A DNA stretch of 64,000 nt from assembly GCA_023213395.1 (NCBI GenBank), contig CM041465.1:233003741-233067740 (forward strand), in the 5' to 3' direction. This stretch comes from Cycas panzhihuaensis. Lineage: Eukaryota; Cycadophyta. Of this stretch, positions 44,203 to 54,474 are shown in pieces. Under the pieces are notes generated by a model. That model was not told where the DNA came from, did not search any database, and saw only the letters and a program-made list of their open reading frames with translations. Made by a program: the position numbers and the translations under genes. How positions within the stretch are numbered: the first letter of the stretch is position 1; the number at the start of each line of letters is the position of its first letter.

Positions 44203-45014
44203 GCTTTGAGGTATGGCGTGACCGGGCTATATCTTCATTTCCCAAGCAAAATATTCTTGGGACATCTTGCGAGATTCGGGATGCATGGTCGCAAGACGCG
44301 CCTACACCCATGGAGAATGGCACCAAGCTTTCTCTTAATGAGGAAGTCGAACCGGTAATTTCACTCTTTATCGACAGTTGATTGGTAGCTTAATATATCT
44401 CACCAACACTCGTCCAGACATCTCATTTGCAGTTGGGATTTGCTCTCGCTTCATGTCTCAACCCAATCAGAAGCATTAGAAAGCAGCAAAACGCATACTC
44501 AAGTATATGAAAGGAACATTGCAGCTTGGACTTGAGTATGTACATAAGGAGAGCTTCACTTTGGAGGGGTTTTCTGATTGGGCGGGATGCCGGATAGCGT
44601 GAAATCAACCTCGGTTCTTGTTTCACCCTTGGTTCAAGTTTGTTTCATGGAGTTGCAAGAAGCAACCAAATGTTACCTTGTCCTCCACCGAAGCAGTACA
44701 AAGCTGCGATCAGTAGCGACTTGTGAGGCTATCTGGCCGATGGATTCTTGGTGAGCTTGGATTTCAAAGCAGTACCGACCAAAGATTCATTGTGACAATC
44801 AGAGTGTCCTCAAGCTAACTAAGAATCCAGTCTTCCACGCACGGACCAAACATATTGAAGTTCACCATCATTTCATCAGGGAGCATGTACACAGTGGTGA
44901 GATCACTCTTCAATATCGACCAACGGAGCAGCAGACGGCAGATATCTTTACCAAGCCACTTGGTAGAGACAAATTTGTAAAATTTAGAGATGGTCTTGGA
45001 GTCCGACTCAACAT
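44203..45014 (+). pseudogene. Cop-D RT end and RNase H, riddled with small deletions
   Basis: Aligns with Cop-C 38145-38495 and 45560-46065, but in many pieces: LTNTRPDISFAVGICSRFM (about 44400), SWSCKKQPN-like, LSSTEA-like, and the C-terminal HARTKHIEVHHHFIREHV and TADIFTKPLGRDKFVKF. Missing bases cluster at about 44160-44800. The 15-base purine tract present in Cop-C before the 3' LTR is absent. Confidence 0.88.
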
Positions 45015-45554
45015 TGTTAAACCTCATGGTTTACCTTATGTTTATAATGTTAAGCTAATGTACTTTCTATTCTTGTATTATGTGTGCACTTTTGCACTTT
45101 TGTACTTTAGGTGTAACTTTATCATTTAAGTGATAAAGTACACACCCACTTTATGTCTAGTGACATAACTTTGTCACTTAAGGGTCAAATGACCCCCTTG
45201 CACTTTTGCTCACATGAGCTCCCAATGGACACTTGTCCTACATGCAAGCATGCATTGCATGATTGACACTTGTCAATCATGCAATAGCCTTTGGCCTCTC
45301 ATCTTCTTCTATTTAAAGAGGCCTCTCTTCATTGTTGCTAATCAAAAGAGGAGGAGTTCATTGTTATTCTGTCAGTTTGCTAATCAAGCTGAAGCATTCT
45401 TTGGTGGTTGGACTAATTCCAACTCCCATTCATGGTATCTTGATCTTGCTCCTATTTCTCTTTGTGTTCTTTATGTTTTATGCTTCATGCATTTGTGATA
45501 TTGTGCTTTTACTTATGATCTTGGGACTAATGTGGCTTAATGCCCATTTTCACA
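45015..45554 (+). repeat. Cop-D 3' LTR
   Basis: 540 bp, same length as the 5' LTR. It is followed by CATTG and then by the continuation of Cop-C RNase H. Confidence 0.95.
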
Positions 45555-45559
45555 CATTG

Positions 45560-46065
45560 CAGCATGGCCTTGAGTATGCGCATAATGAGAACTTCACTCT
45601 GGAAGGGTTCTCAGATTCTGATTAGGCAGGTTGCCAAGATAGTAGGAGATCAACCTCGGGATACTGTTTTTCCCTTGGTTCGTTGATTGTTTCGTGGAGT
45701 TGCAAGAAGCAACCCAATGTTGCCTTGTCCTCCACCGAAGCAGAGTACAAAGCTGCAGTCAACGCAACTTGTGAAGCTATTTGGCTACGACGGATTCTTG
45801 GGGAACTTGGACTTCAACAGGATCACCCCACCGAGATTCTTGTGACAATCAAAGTGTACTCAAGTTAGCCAAGAATCTAGTTTTTCATGCACGGACAAAA
45901 CACATCGAGGTTCACCATCACTTCATCAGGGAGCATGTGCAGAATGGTGAGATCAACCTCCAGTACAGACCTATAGAGGAACAGACAGCAGATATCTTTA
46001 CCAAGCCTCTTAGTAGAAAAAAAATTGTAAAATTCAGAGATGGTCTTGGTGTCCGACTTAACATT
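45560..46065 (+). pseudogene. Cop-C RNase H, distal part
   Basis: Continues from 38495: GLEYAHNENFTLEGFSDSD, then a stop where Trp is expected (SDSD-stop-AGC), [39 protein letters not shown] and [15 protein letters not shown] frameshift near 45850 follows, then LVFHARTKHIEVHHHFIREH and TADIFTKPLSRKK. The Asp and Glu residues of the catalytic set are recognisable. Confidence 0.9.
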
Positions 46066-46067
46066 GT

Positions 46068-46079
46068 AAGCGATGAGGG
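46068..46079 (+). other. Cop-C polypurine tract
   Basis: GCGATGAGGGG immediately before the 3' LTR. Confidence 0.8.
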
Positions 46080-46634
46080 GGTTAAACCTTATGTTTACAT
46101 GTTAAGATAATGTACTTTAATTTTTATGTAATATGTGTACTTTTTTACTTTAGGGGTGACTTGTCACTTAAGTGATAAAGCGCACACCCACATTCTTTTT
46201 AGTGACACAACGTTGTCACTAAAGGGTCAAATGGACCCTCATGCATTTTTGCTCACATAAGAGCCCAAAAGGACACATGTCCTACATGCAAGGCATGTAT
46301 CTTGGATGTTTGACAAGTGTCAAACATCCAAGGCCTTAGGTCTCTCATTTCTCTCCATATAATGAGACCTCTTGTCATTGTCTCATAAGAGAGTTGGAGT
46401 CAGATTGTTATCTTTGTCGGTTTGCTAATCAAACTGTTTATTCTTTGGAGGTTGGACCAATTCCAACTCCACACATTTGGTATCATTTCTCTTGCTCCTT
46501 CATTTTATGCTTTGTCTCTTATGCTTTCTTTCATCTTGAGAGTATTATACTTGTTAAGTATTTGTGCTTCTAGAACTAGAGTGATCCTAGCTTCTAGATC
46601 TTAGGACTGTGAGGCCATTAGGCCTCTTTTCACA
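46080..46634 (+). repeat. Cop-C 3' LTR
   Basis: 555 bp ending TTTTCACA and followed by TTTGC. The start reads GGTTAAACC, so the terminal T has been lost or changed. Confidence 0.93.
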
Positions 46635-46639
46635 TTTGC

Positions 46640-47970
46640 AACTACGTTCTCCTTTCCCTTCATATAGATGATATCAAAATCGAAGGATTGTAGCTTGCTT
46701 ACCCATTTTTGTTGTTCATCTAATAAGGAGCTTTGATTGAAGAATTAGTTGGGGTTGTCATGATCCATCTTGATTAAGAATTTGTTGCCTAGTAAGTATT
46801 GTTGTCATTGTTGGATGGCATGCATAATTGCAAGCATTTCCTTGTCATAAATATGTTTCGATCTTTCTTGTGCATTTAATTTCTGACTTTCATAAGCTAT
46901 GGGTCGTTGGTTTTGAAGAAGAATTGCTCCTAATCCTACTCCAAATGCATCACATTCCAAAATGAATGGTTCACAAAAGTTCGACATGGTTAAGATAAGG
47001 GTTGTGGCCATTGCATTCTTTAATCCTTGGAAAGCCTTTCTTTCCAGGTTGTTTGAAATGAATGCTTTCTTCTTTGTGAAATTAATGAAGGGTGTTTCTA
47101 TGTTTGCATATCCTCTAACGAAATGTTACAGGGGTCCAATTGCTCCCATAAAATTTCTGACACCTGTGACATTAATTGGTGTAGGCCAATTTACAATGGC
47201 TTGGACCTTTTTGGGATCCATCTTGACTCTGTCTTGGGTGATAATATGGCCCAAGTATTCCAATTCCATTTATGCATTTGGACTCCATTGCGAAAAAATG
47301 GATTTCTTCTAGAACTTGTAGTACTTCTCGCAGATGGTTTTAGTGGTTGTTACATGTCTAATTATAGATTAGAACATCATCAAAAAATACTAAAGACAAT
47401 TTTTCTGATAAATGGTTTAAGTATTGTATTCATAGTGCATTGGAACGTTATAGGCGCATTAGTCAACTAGAATGGCATAACTCAAAATTCAAACAATCCT
47501 TCGTGCGGAAGTTTGTGTTGTATACGCCCTCATTTTTTATGCAGATTTGATAATATCTGGAGTGGAGATCAAACTTATATAAGAACTTGGCACTATGTAA
47601 TTCATCGAATAAATCATTAATCTACGGTATCAAATGTCTATTTTTGACTATTATTTTATTTAGAGCACAAAAGTCAGCACACGTCTGATACGATCCATCC
47701 TTTTTCTTGACTAGAATAACTCGAGAGGCAAAGGGTTTGGAATTGGGTATGATGGCTCATTGTTGAAGGAAATCCTTGGTTATTTGTTCAATTTTCTTCC
47801 TGAGGTGGTGTGGATGTTTGTAAGGTTAGATGTTTATGAGTGTAGCTCCTAGTACTAAATCTATTGCATGCTCATTGTCATGAGGTGGGGGTAGCCCCTC
47901 AGGGATGTCTTAGAAGACTTCGTTGTGCTAGTCTATGATAGCTTGAACTTCAAATGGGACGTCTTATACT
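46640..47970 (-). pseudogene. Gyp-B reverse transcriptase and RNase H
   Basis: RNase H is at 46640-47011: FCEPFILECDAFGVGLGAIL, RPIAYESQKLNAQERSKHIY and DKEMLAIMHAI. RT is spread over about 47020-47970 in broken frames; the thumb with RGYANIETP-like and NFMGAIGPL-like segments lies near 47100-47150, and the palm and fingers further right. Cop-C separates RNase H from integrase. Confidence 0.8.
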
Positions 47971-48296
47971 GAGATCTTATAGTAGGACATGAATTATGTT
48001 GAGGGATTTTTCTTAAGCAACTTTTCCTTATAATGAGATGAGACTAGTTGTGAAGGGGGTGTGGGTGGTGCTTCCAATTTGTATTTGCACCCTTTTTGGA
48101 AGAAACTCATGAAGCGTGTTCTGTAATTAGTGACTATATTTCCCAAGCTATGGGGACGTTGTATGCCTAGCACTACATCAACACCTCCAATAAGCATGGT
48201 AAACATACACGTATTTAATGAGTAGTTAGAGATTTGAAGTCATACCTTGTCACAAAAACTCACACATGGCATATTATTTCCATTGGCAATTGCTAC
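47971..48296 (-). pseudogene. Gyp-B protease to RT linker, left piece
   Basis: The frame at 47994-48206 reads MFTMLIGGVDVVLGIQRPHS and then FMSFFQKGCKYKLEAPPTPP, which corresponds to the protease C-terminus (GVDVVLGxxWL) of chromoviruses. The rest of the protease lies at 61431 onward, beyond Gyp-D. Confidence 0.75.
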
Positions 48297-48301
48297 TCAG
48301 A

Positions 48302-48771
48302 TGTAGCGATTCTTTCATCAAAATGATACAAAATGGAGCAAAACGTAGCCTATTTACAAAAACCAGAACTCAAATAGCAATTTCCTTGTATGAAAATATC
48401 TAGATCAAATGTATAACAAATATAAATCAAAGTACAACTGCTAAAATTAAGATCAAATTGAGATCAAAATACAAATAGATGATCGAAAAGGTACCAATAC
48501 ACCTGTAAAGTTCATCGAGCCCTTCAAGGTAGGGATCCTCCTCTGAAAATACAGCCCTAAGGCTGAAATTTTACACTTGCCAAGGGCCGAAATTGGAGAG
48601 GAAAACTTGCACACAATGATGATCAAATGACCCCCAAGGGTCCCTATTTATAGACACACCAATTGGAATAATAGAAGTCAGCCAGAGAGATAAAAGATGC
48701 ACCCAAAACTGCAATTAGAAGTCGGCCACATCCTTGTATAGGAGTCGGCCAGACTTAAAACAGTCGATTCA
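48302..48771 (-). repeat. Gyp-D 3' LTR
   Basis: 470 bp; on the minus strand it begins TGAATCGACTG and ends GCTACA. Contains two GTCGGCCA motifs near its U3 edge (48721-48750). Confidence 0.92.
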
Positions 48772-48772
48772 A

Positions 48773-48795
48773 GCCCCCGGCCTTCTCCCCCAAAT
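48773..48795 (-). other. Gyp-D polypurine tract
   Basis: Minus strand TTTGGGGGAGAAGGCCGGGG next to the LTR start. Confidence 0.75.
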
Positions 48796-48812
48796 GAAAC
48801 TGTGCTTTGCCC

Positions 48813-49289
48813 TCAAAGCACTGGTAGGTTCAGAAATTGTTTTAACCATTCATCTTTCTCCCATGTGGCATCTTCAATGTCTAGATCCTTCCATTTGATC
48901 AAGTGTTCTATGATTTGTTTGCTCCTAAGCACTTGGGTGTGGGTTTGTAAGATTCCTTTGGGCTCCAATGTCATCTTTCCTTCTTCGTTAAGCTCTGGTA
49001 TGTTGGATTGTGGAACTATCTTCTTGCCAACTTTCTTTTTTAGACAAGAAACATGGAAGATGATGTGGATTTTTGTGCCTTTGGGTAGTCTTAATTGGTA
49101 TGCAACTTCACCTATCTTGGCGGTGATTTCATAGGGACCAAAATATTTGGGCTTGAGTTTTCGATTGCTTGTCTTTTGTAGTGAAGCCTGTTTGTATGGC
49201 TGGAGCCACAAGAAAACCAAGTCGCCAACTTCGAATTTTCTTTCGGAATGTTTTTTATCAGGCTGTTGCTTCATCCTATTTTGTGCCAT
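48813..49289 (-). pseudogene. Gyp-D integrase C-terminus with chromodomain
   Basis: An open frame of 158 codons. Integrase C-terminal module: RKFEVGDLVFLWLQPYKQAS, KLKPKYFGPYEI, VAYQLRLPKGTKIHIIFHVS. Chromodomain at the end: IIEHLIKWKDLDIEDATWEK, then DEWLKQF. Intact over its length but in a different frame from the core. The chromodomain would bind modified histone H3 and guide insertion. Confidence 0.9.
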
Positions 49290-49334
49290 TGCTAGATTAT
49301 CCTTTAACCTGGCGATGGTCTCTTCTACTTGTTT

Positions 49335-49844
49335 CTAATGTTCCTTGATTGATTGGACTTTTGATGGTCTGTTCCAGGCTAGTAGCAAGGGTGGATGATA
49401 CCCATATAAAGCCTGGAAGCGTGTCATCTTTGTTGCGGAATGATAGGTGGTGTTGTACCACCATTTTGCTAAGTGTAGCCAACGGTGCCAGTGTTTTTGT
49501 TGGTCTGAACAGAAGTTTTGTAAGGATTCTTCTAAGCACTTATTGACGATTTCTGTTTGCCCGTCGATTTGCGGGTGGTAAGTTGTCCTCATCTTCAGTT
49601 TCGTGCCTGCGACTTTGAAGAGATCCTGCCAAAATTTGCTAGTAAAATTTGGGTCACGATCACTTACGATTGCTTTTGGAAACCCATGTAAACAGTGGAT
49701 CTCCTTCATGTATAGATCTGCGACGTCGTTGGCCTTAGCTGTTGATTTCAAACCCCTAAAGTGGCCATATTTTGTAAGGCGATCTACTACGATGAGAATT
49801 GCATCTTTTCCTTTTGAGCAAGGTAGCCCTATTATGAAGTCCAT
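49335..49844 (-). pseudogene. Gyp-D integrase catalytic core
   Basis: Open for 169 codons. Asp in LIVVDRLTKYGHFRGL, Asp in VSDRDPNFTSKFWQ, Glu in YHPQIDGQTEIVNKCLEESL, then HLAKWWYNTTYHSATK and FQALYGYHPP. All three catalytic residues are present. Separated from the zinc-binding end only by a stop near 49865. Confidence 0.93.
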
Positions 49845-49865
49845 GGAGATTTCATCCCATTTCTG

Positions 49866-50900
49866 CTATGGAATTGGCAATGGTTGGAGTAATCCAGGTG
49901 TTCTTATGCATTCGATCTTGTTTCTTTGGCAGGTATCGCACTCTACCACAAATTTCTGAACGTTTGTTTTTAGGCCCTTCCAATAAAAAGAGGCTCTTAT
50001 CTTTTTGTAAGTCTTGTCGATCCCTGTGTGACTTGCTAGAGGTGTGAAGTGAGCCTCTTGTAATACAATGTCCCTTAATGTTGATTTCCTTGGGATACAG
50101 ATCTTCCCTTTTCTAAGTATTATTCCTTTTTGTATTTCATACAAGCCAATTTGATCTTTGTTTGTTCTGTCCATTAACTGCCTGTATTTCAGATCGTTGT
50201 TGTATTCTTCCTTTATTATCTCGTGCCATGTTGGAGTGGCTACTGATATTGCTTGTATTGCTCGTTGTTTGTTTCCTCCTTCTAGAATCCTTGAAAGGGC
50301 GTCTGCTATTACAATGTCTTTGCCCGTTTTGTATACTATGGAGAAGCCAAATGATTGTAATTTGCTCAACCATTTTTGTTGCTCGTCCGACAATGTCTTT
50401 TGACTTAAGAAATACTTGAGATCGCTAGTGGTCTCAGGTACTTGAAAAGAGCTCCCAAGTAAGTACTGTCTCCATTGGTGGATTGCATGCATTATTGCCA
50501 ACATCTCTTTGTCGTAGATTGGCTTTAACTTCTCTCTGTTGTTTAGTTTCCTGCTTTCATATACTATTGGCCTTTCGTCCTGAAGTAGGATTGCTCCTAT
50601 ACCAAACCGTGATGCATCGCATTCCAGAATGAACGGTTTTGAGAAATCTAGGGTTGCTAAGATTGGGGCTCTTACCATAGCGCCTTTAAGATCTTCAAAG
50701 GCATTGTTGGTCACTTTGTTCCATGTGAAAGCGTCTTTTATTAGGTTCGTTAATGGAGCTGCTATGTTGGCATACCCTTTTATGAATATCCCGAGATAAC
50801 CTGTTGCTCTTAGAAAATTGCGAACCTCTGTGATGTTTCTTGGTGTTGGCCACTCAACGATCGCTTGGACCTTTTTGGAGTCAACCTTGATTCCCTCCAA
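49866..50900 (-). pseudogene. Gyp-D RT thumb, RNase H and integrase zinc-binding end
   Basis: 344 open codons. RT connection: VQAIVEWPTPRNITEVRNFL and GYLGIFIKGYANIAAPL. RNase H: FILECDASRFGIGAILLQDE, ESRKLNNREKLKPIYDKEML, HQWRQYLLGSSF and DALSRILEGG. Integrase zinc-binding end: LASHTGIDKTYKKIRASFYW and CDTCQRNKIE. RNase H DHxxL is changed to ETTSDLKYFL, with His lost. Confidence 0.93.
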
Positions 50901-51541
50901 AGTAATTATATGACCCAGGTACTCAAGTTCCTTTTGACTAAACGAGCATTTTTCCTTGTTGGCAAAGAATAATGTTTTTGCTAGAACTTCTAGGACTAAC
51001 CTTAGATGTTCTAAATGTTCGTTCCATGTTCTGTTGTAGATGAGGATATCATCGAAAAAATTAGTAAGAATTTTCTTAAGAATTCCTTGAATGTGGAATT
51101 CATGGTAGCCTGAAACGTTGTCGGTGCGTTGGTTAAGCCGAATGGCATCACTTTGAACTCGAATGATCCTTTATGAGTTCTGAAAGCTGTCTCGTGGATG
51201 TCTTCCTCTTTGATCCTAATTTGATGATATCCAAATCGAAGATCAATCTTGGAAAAGTATTTCGCCCCATGTATTTCATCTAGTAAGTCATCAGTCCTAG
51301 AGATCGGATATCTATTTTTTATAGTCAACTTGTTTAGTCCTCTATAGTCTACGCACATCCTGAATGTCCCATCTTTCTCGGGACTGATTACCACTGTTGA
51401 AGCGAACGGGCTTATGCTGCTTTGGATATGACTTTGTGCAAGTAATTCCCATGTTATTCTCTCGATCTCTTTCCTCATGTTGTACGGGTGCCTGTATGGC
51501 CTTATGTTTACTGGCGCAACTCCTGGAATTAAGTCAATCAC
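50901..51541 (-). pseudogene. Gyp-D reverse transcriptase palm and fingers
   Basis: Frame 51011-51541: GVAPVNIRPYRHPYNMRKEI, SPFASTVVISPEKDGTFRMC, VDYRGLNKLTIKNRYPI, YFSKIDLRFGYHQIRIKEED and FKVMPFGLTNAPTTFQATMN. The catalytic loop follows after a one-base shift near 51065 and reads NFFDDILIYN, so FFDD instead of YxDD. Confidence 0.92.
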
Positions 51542-52330
51542 ATGCTAAGTCTCTCTTGCTGGAGGTAATCCTTTCGATTCTTCGAATACTTGCTTGTAGT
51601 CGTCCAAGATGTTCTGGATATCTGTAGGAATTTTTTGGATTTCAATTTTGTGGCATGATACTATGTATGTCGGTGTCTTTTTCCACATACTTTTTTCCAT
51701 TCTATGAGATGATACTAGCTGTGTAGGTGGATTTTTGGGTCCACGTAGTATGTATTTTGTTCTGTTTATTCAGAAGCACATGACTATAGTCATATAGTTG
51801 GTGACTATATTCCCTAAGGTCTGTAGCCACTGTACCCCTAAGACCACGTCAACTCCTCCTATCTACATTATGAACATGTTGGAATTCAAGAGGTACTCAC
51901 CAATTTTCAAGTTGATATTTCTACGGAATCCTTAGGGTGTTGTCTTCCCATTGGCAATTGGACTTGGAAGGTCTTCAATGGTTCCACCTTTATGCCTAGC
52001 TTTCGTGCTGTTGGTCTATTGATGAAGTTATGGGTACTTTTGCTATCCACTAGTACCTCTATTGGAGCACCTTTCAGCATCCCTTCAAATCGTAAGGTTT
52101 GGGGGGGCGTACTCTGTCCTGTTATGGCCTACAAGAGGATTTGAACATTCTCGGTTTCAATTTTCAAGAATTCCTCTAGCTCGGCTTCAGCTTGTTCATT
52201 GTCGTCTTCTTGCTCTTGTATTATTTCTTCTTCTATTTGTTCTGGTATATTTAGTTCTTCATTATTTAACATGAATACCTTCTTACCTGGGCATTGTTGT
52301 TCCCTATTCTATTTTCTTCCGCATTTAAAG
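51542..52330 (-). pseudogene. Gyp-D protease and linker
   Basis: An acidic linker (EEEIIQEQEDDNEQAEAELE, about 52160-52230) after the zinc knuckle leads into the protease region near 52040-52075 with VLVDSSKSTHNFINR (DSG to DSS). GVDVVLGVQWLQ-like sequence near 51830 marks its C-terminus. Broken by stops near 52130 and 51540. Confidence 0.75.
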
Positions 52331-53164
52331 CATGTGCCCTTCCTTATGTGTTCCTCACGTGTAGGGTTTTTTGTTGTACTTTTGATTGTGAAAGGAGCAT
52401 TGGTTTTGACCCCTACTCTGTTCCAATTTATGGTGGACGGTGGTGCCATCTCTGTTCTACGCATACAAGTTGGCCGAGTTTCTTTGAGTTCAGCTTCAAC
52501 ACAGCTGCCATGTTTTATAATTTCTTCCAGCGCTCCATGTTGTTGTTCTAGCACACAGAATCTTATCAGCGCCTTGAGACCACTTATGTATGTTTCCTTG
52601 AGGCATTCCTGAGAGATATTTGATGTGATCATGCATTATAGCATCTGGAATTGTTCGGTATATTTTCGAACTAACCCCGTTTGTTGCAGTCTTGTTAGTT
52701 GAGCGAAGTAATCCATGGCCCATGAATCTTCGTATTGATTGATAATTGCTGCTCTAAAGTTTCTCCATTCCTATTGCTGTGATCCTATCATCTTTTTCCA
52801 CCAATAATACCAATTTAGGGCTTGTCCATATAGGTGTAAGCAGGCAATAGGAACCATTTCTATTTCAGGGGTCTGGAACTGCAAAGTAGGTTCCCATCTG
52901 AAGTAGCCAAGATCTTATGTCCCGCGTTTTTTCAGGATCAAATTTCTCCAATGCGATCTTTGTGTTCGTGGAGATTCTTTGGGGTCTCATGTTTCTTCGT
53001 TGAAAAACGAATCCTTCTTTGAATTTGCCTTCCTGGTTTGCTTGGTCTATATCTTGATCCAAATCCTGGCTTTGTTCTACCTTCGACTGGATTATTTTTT
53101 ATCTTTCTAGTCTTTTGTTCAGGATTTTGATATGTTATATCAATTCTTGCATGACTGTTGTCAT
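52331..53164 (-). pseudogene. Gyp-D gag
   Basis: Starts at the ATG at about 53164 (MTTVMQELI, then a stop); Cop-E sits just upstream of it. Blocks: FKEGFVFQRRNMRPQRI, IALEKFDPEKTRDIRSWLLQ, NWYYWWKK-like near 52800, MIYLSGMPQG-like near 52600, and the zinc knuckle CFKCGRK...C near 52310-52330, preceded by REEHIRKGT. Three or more frame changes are present. Confidence 0.85.
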
Positions 53165-53169
53165 GTTTT

Positions 53170-53471
53170 TGAAGGAAGGATGGATCTAGGGAATAAATCA
53201 CTTAATGCACACAATGGCAATGGAGAATGAAAAAGAGATGAAACAAGATATGAAACCAAGCTTGGAGGTGAGAATGAATAATGACTCCCTCCTTGAGATT
53301 TCGCCTTGAGGGTGAGCATTAGAGTTAGGATTTTCCCGCTTAATGTCATGAACCCAAAATTATATCTAAATGCACATAAAATGCATTTCACTAAGAGAGT
53401 AATGCTAACAATATATCCTAAGGTCACGTAATTAATCTACATAAATGACCTTGATATATTAACTTCTTTCA
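53170..53471 (-). repeat. Cop-E 3' LTR
   Basis: 302 bp from TGAAGGA to TTTCA, next to a C-rich run that is the minus-strand polypurine tract (AAGGGGGGGAT). Confidence 0.9.
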
Positions 53472-53949
53472 ATCCCCCCCTTAATGGTGGAAGGTCAATT
53501 TTTAGAAAATCTATTCTATGAAGTGTTCATTTGAGCCTTATTATTACATTGAAATTTTAAATGACACTTTTGTGGGAAAACCTTCATGGGGAATAAAAAC
53601 TCACAAACTTTTTAAGATCTATAGCCCCTTTTATAAATCAAAATGGCTAAGGTGGCTTTTTGATGTAGCCTGACAGCCAAGCAGCTTAAATGTGCAGCTT
53701 AATCTTTTGAGTCTCCATATATCGTTTGGTCATCCCTTATGCCCTTTTAGGTTTTCACAGGTTCCGATTTTTCAAAACTAGTACAATCCTTATCCTTCTG
53801 TGCCCACATGGTGTTTTCACAAATAGGATAGAGTAGAGACTTACTCTTATTCTTCTGCGCCCACAAGGGGTTTTCACGAAGAGAATAGAGTATGATGATC
53901 CTGTCGCTATTTTCTTTGATCAATCGAAGATGGAGGCTTTAAGGCCGAG
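53472..53949 (-). other. Cop-E 3' untranslated region
   Basis: Between RNase H and the LTR. Holds the polypurine tract at 53472-53482 and an imperfect tandem repeat with units near 53794-53820 and 53853-53879 built around CTTCTG[TC]GCCCACA. Confidence 0.7.
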
Positions 53950-54468
53950 CTACTTTCGGAATTGTTCAAACTTCACCTTTTGCAGTTGTTTGGTGAAGAT
54001 ATCGGCCACTTGATCTGCTGTGGGGCAGTATTCCAGTTGAATTGTGCTGTCATGAACAAGTTCTCTAATCTTGTGGACTTTCGTACTTATGTGTTTGGTT
54101 CGATTGTGAAATACAAGATTTTTCGCCATGCAGTTTGTTGATTGATTATCCACATGAAGACTCGTAGGACTTGTTTGGGTGATATTCAATGTTTCTAATA
54201 ATTTTCTCAGCCATATCACCTCTTTACTGGTCTCAGAAGCAACAATGTATTCAGCGTCGGCAATTGAATTTGCAACTATCTTCTGTTGTCTGGATCTCCA
54301 TGATATTGATGTTGTTCTAAGAAACGTTACATACCCAGACGTAGATCTTCTTGTATCTTTATCTCCTGCAAAGTCTGAGTCTATGTATGCAGAAAGCTTG
54401 AAGTATGAGTTAGGTTCATACAATAGACCATATTTGTTGGTCGTCTTAAGGTATCTCAACATTCGCAC
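53950..54468 (-). pseudogene. Cop-E RNase H
   Basis: 172 open codons. Asp in FKLSAYIDSDFAGDKDTRRS, TSGYVTFLRTTSISWRSRQQ, then NSIADAEYIVASETSKEVIW (Glu region), and Asp in LHVDNQSTNCMAKN. C-terminus: FHNRTKHISTKVHKIREL and TADQVADIFTKQLQKVKF. Near intact by itself. Confidence 0.92.
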
Positions 54469-54474
54469 TACTGC

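Larger units (their letters stand above)
38496..45554 (+). mobile_element. Cop-D: Ty1/copia element inside Cop-C RNase H
   Basis: 7,059 bp with 540-bp LTRs (38496-39035 and 45015-45554), perfect TG and CA ends and exact duplication CATTG (38491-38495 and 45555-45559). By eye the LTRs differ at about nine positions. Primer site TGGTATCAGAGC at 39038-39049. The Cop-C RNase H frame resumes directly after it. The coding region is a relative of Cop-C (same gag and pol motifs) but carries many small deletions. The polypurine tract next to the 3' LTR is missing. Confidence 0.96.
32246..46634 (+). mobile_element. Cop-C: Ty1/copia element inside Gyp-B, containing Cop-D
   Basis: LTRs at 32246-32801 and 46080-46634 are bracketed by an exact duplication TTTGC (32241-32245 and 46635-46639) within Gyp-B between RNase H and integrase. 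There is a perfect primer site at 32804-32815 and a purine tract at about 46070-46079. Gag, protease, integrase and RT are followed by RNase H, which is cut by Cop-D with duplication CATTG. The net length is about 7.3 kb. By eye the LTRs differ at roughly 4% of positions, so it is older than Cop-D. RT and most of integrase are well preserved. Confidence 0.95.

Noticed and set aside
52062-52612. Cys/Ser-rich plus-strand frames as a small secreted protein
   Set aside because: Antisense of the Gyp-D gag zinc-knuckle and acidic linker.
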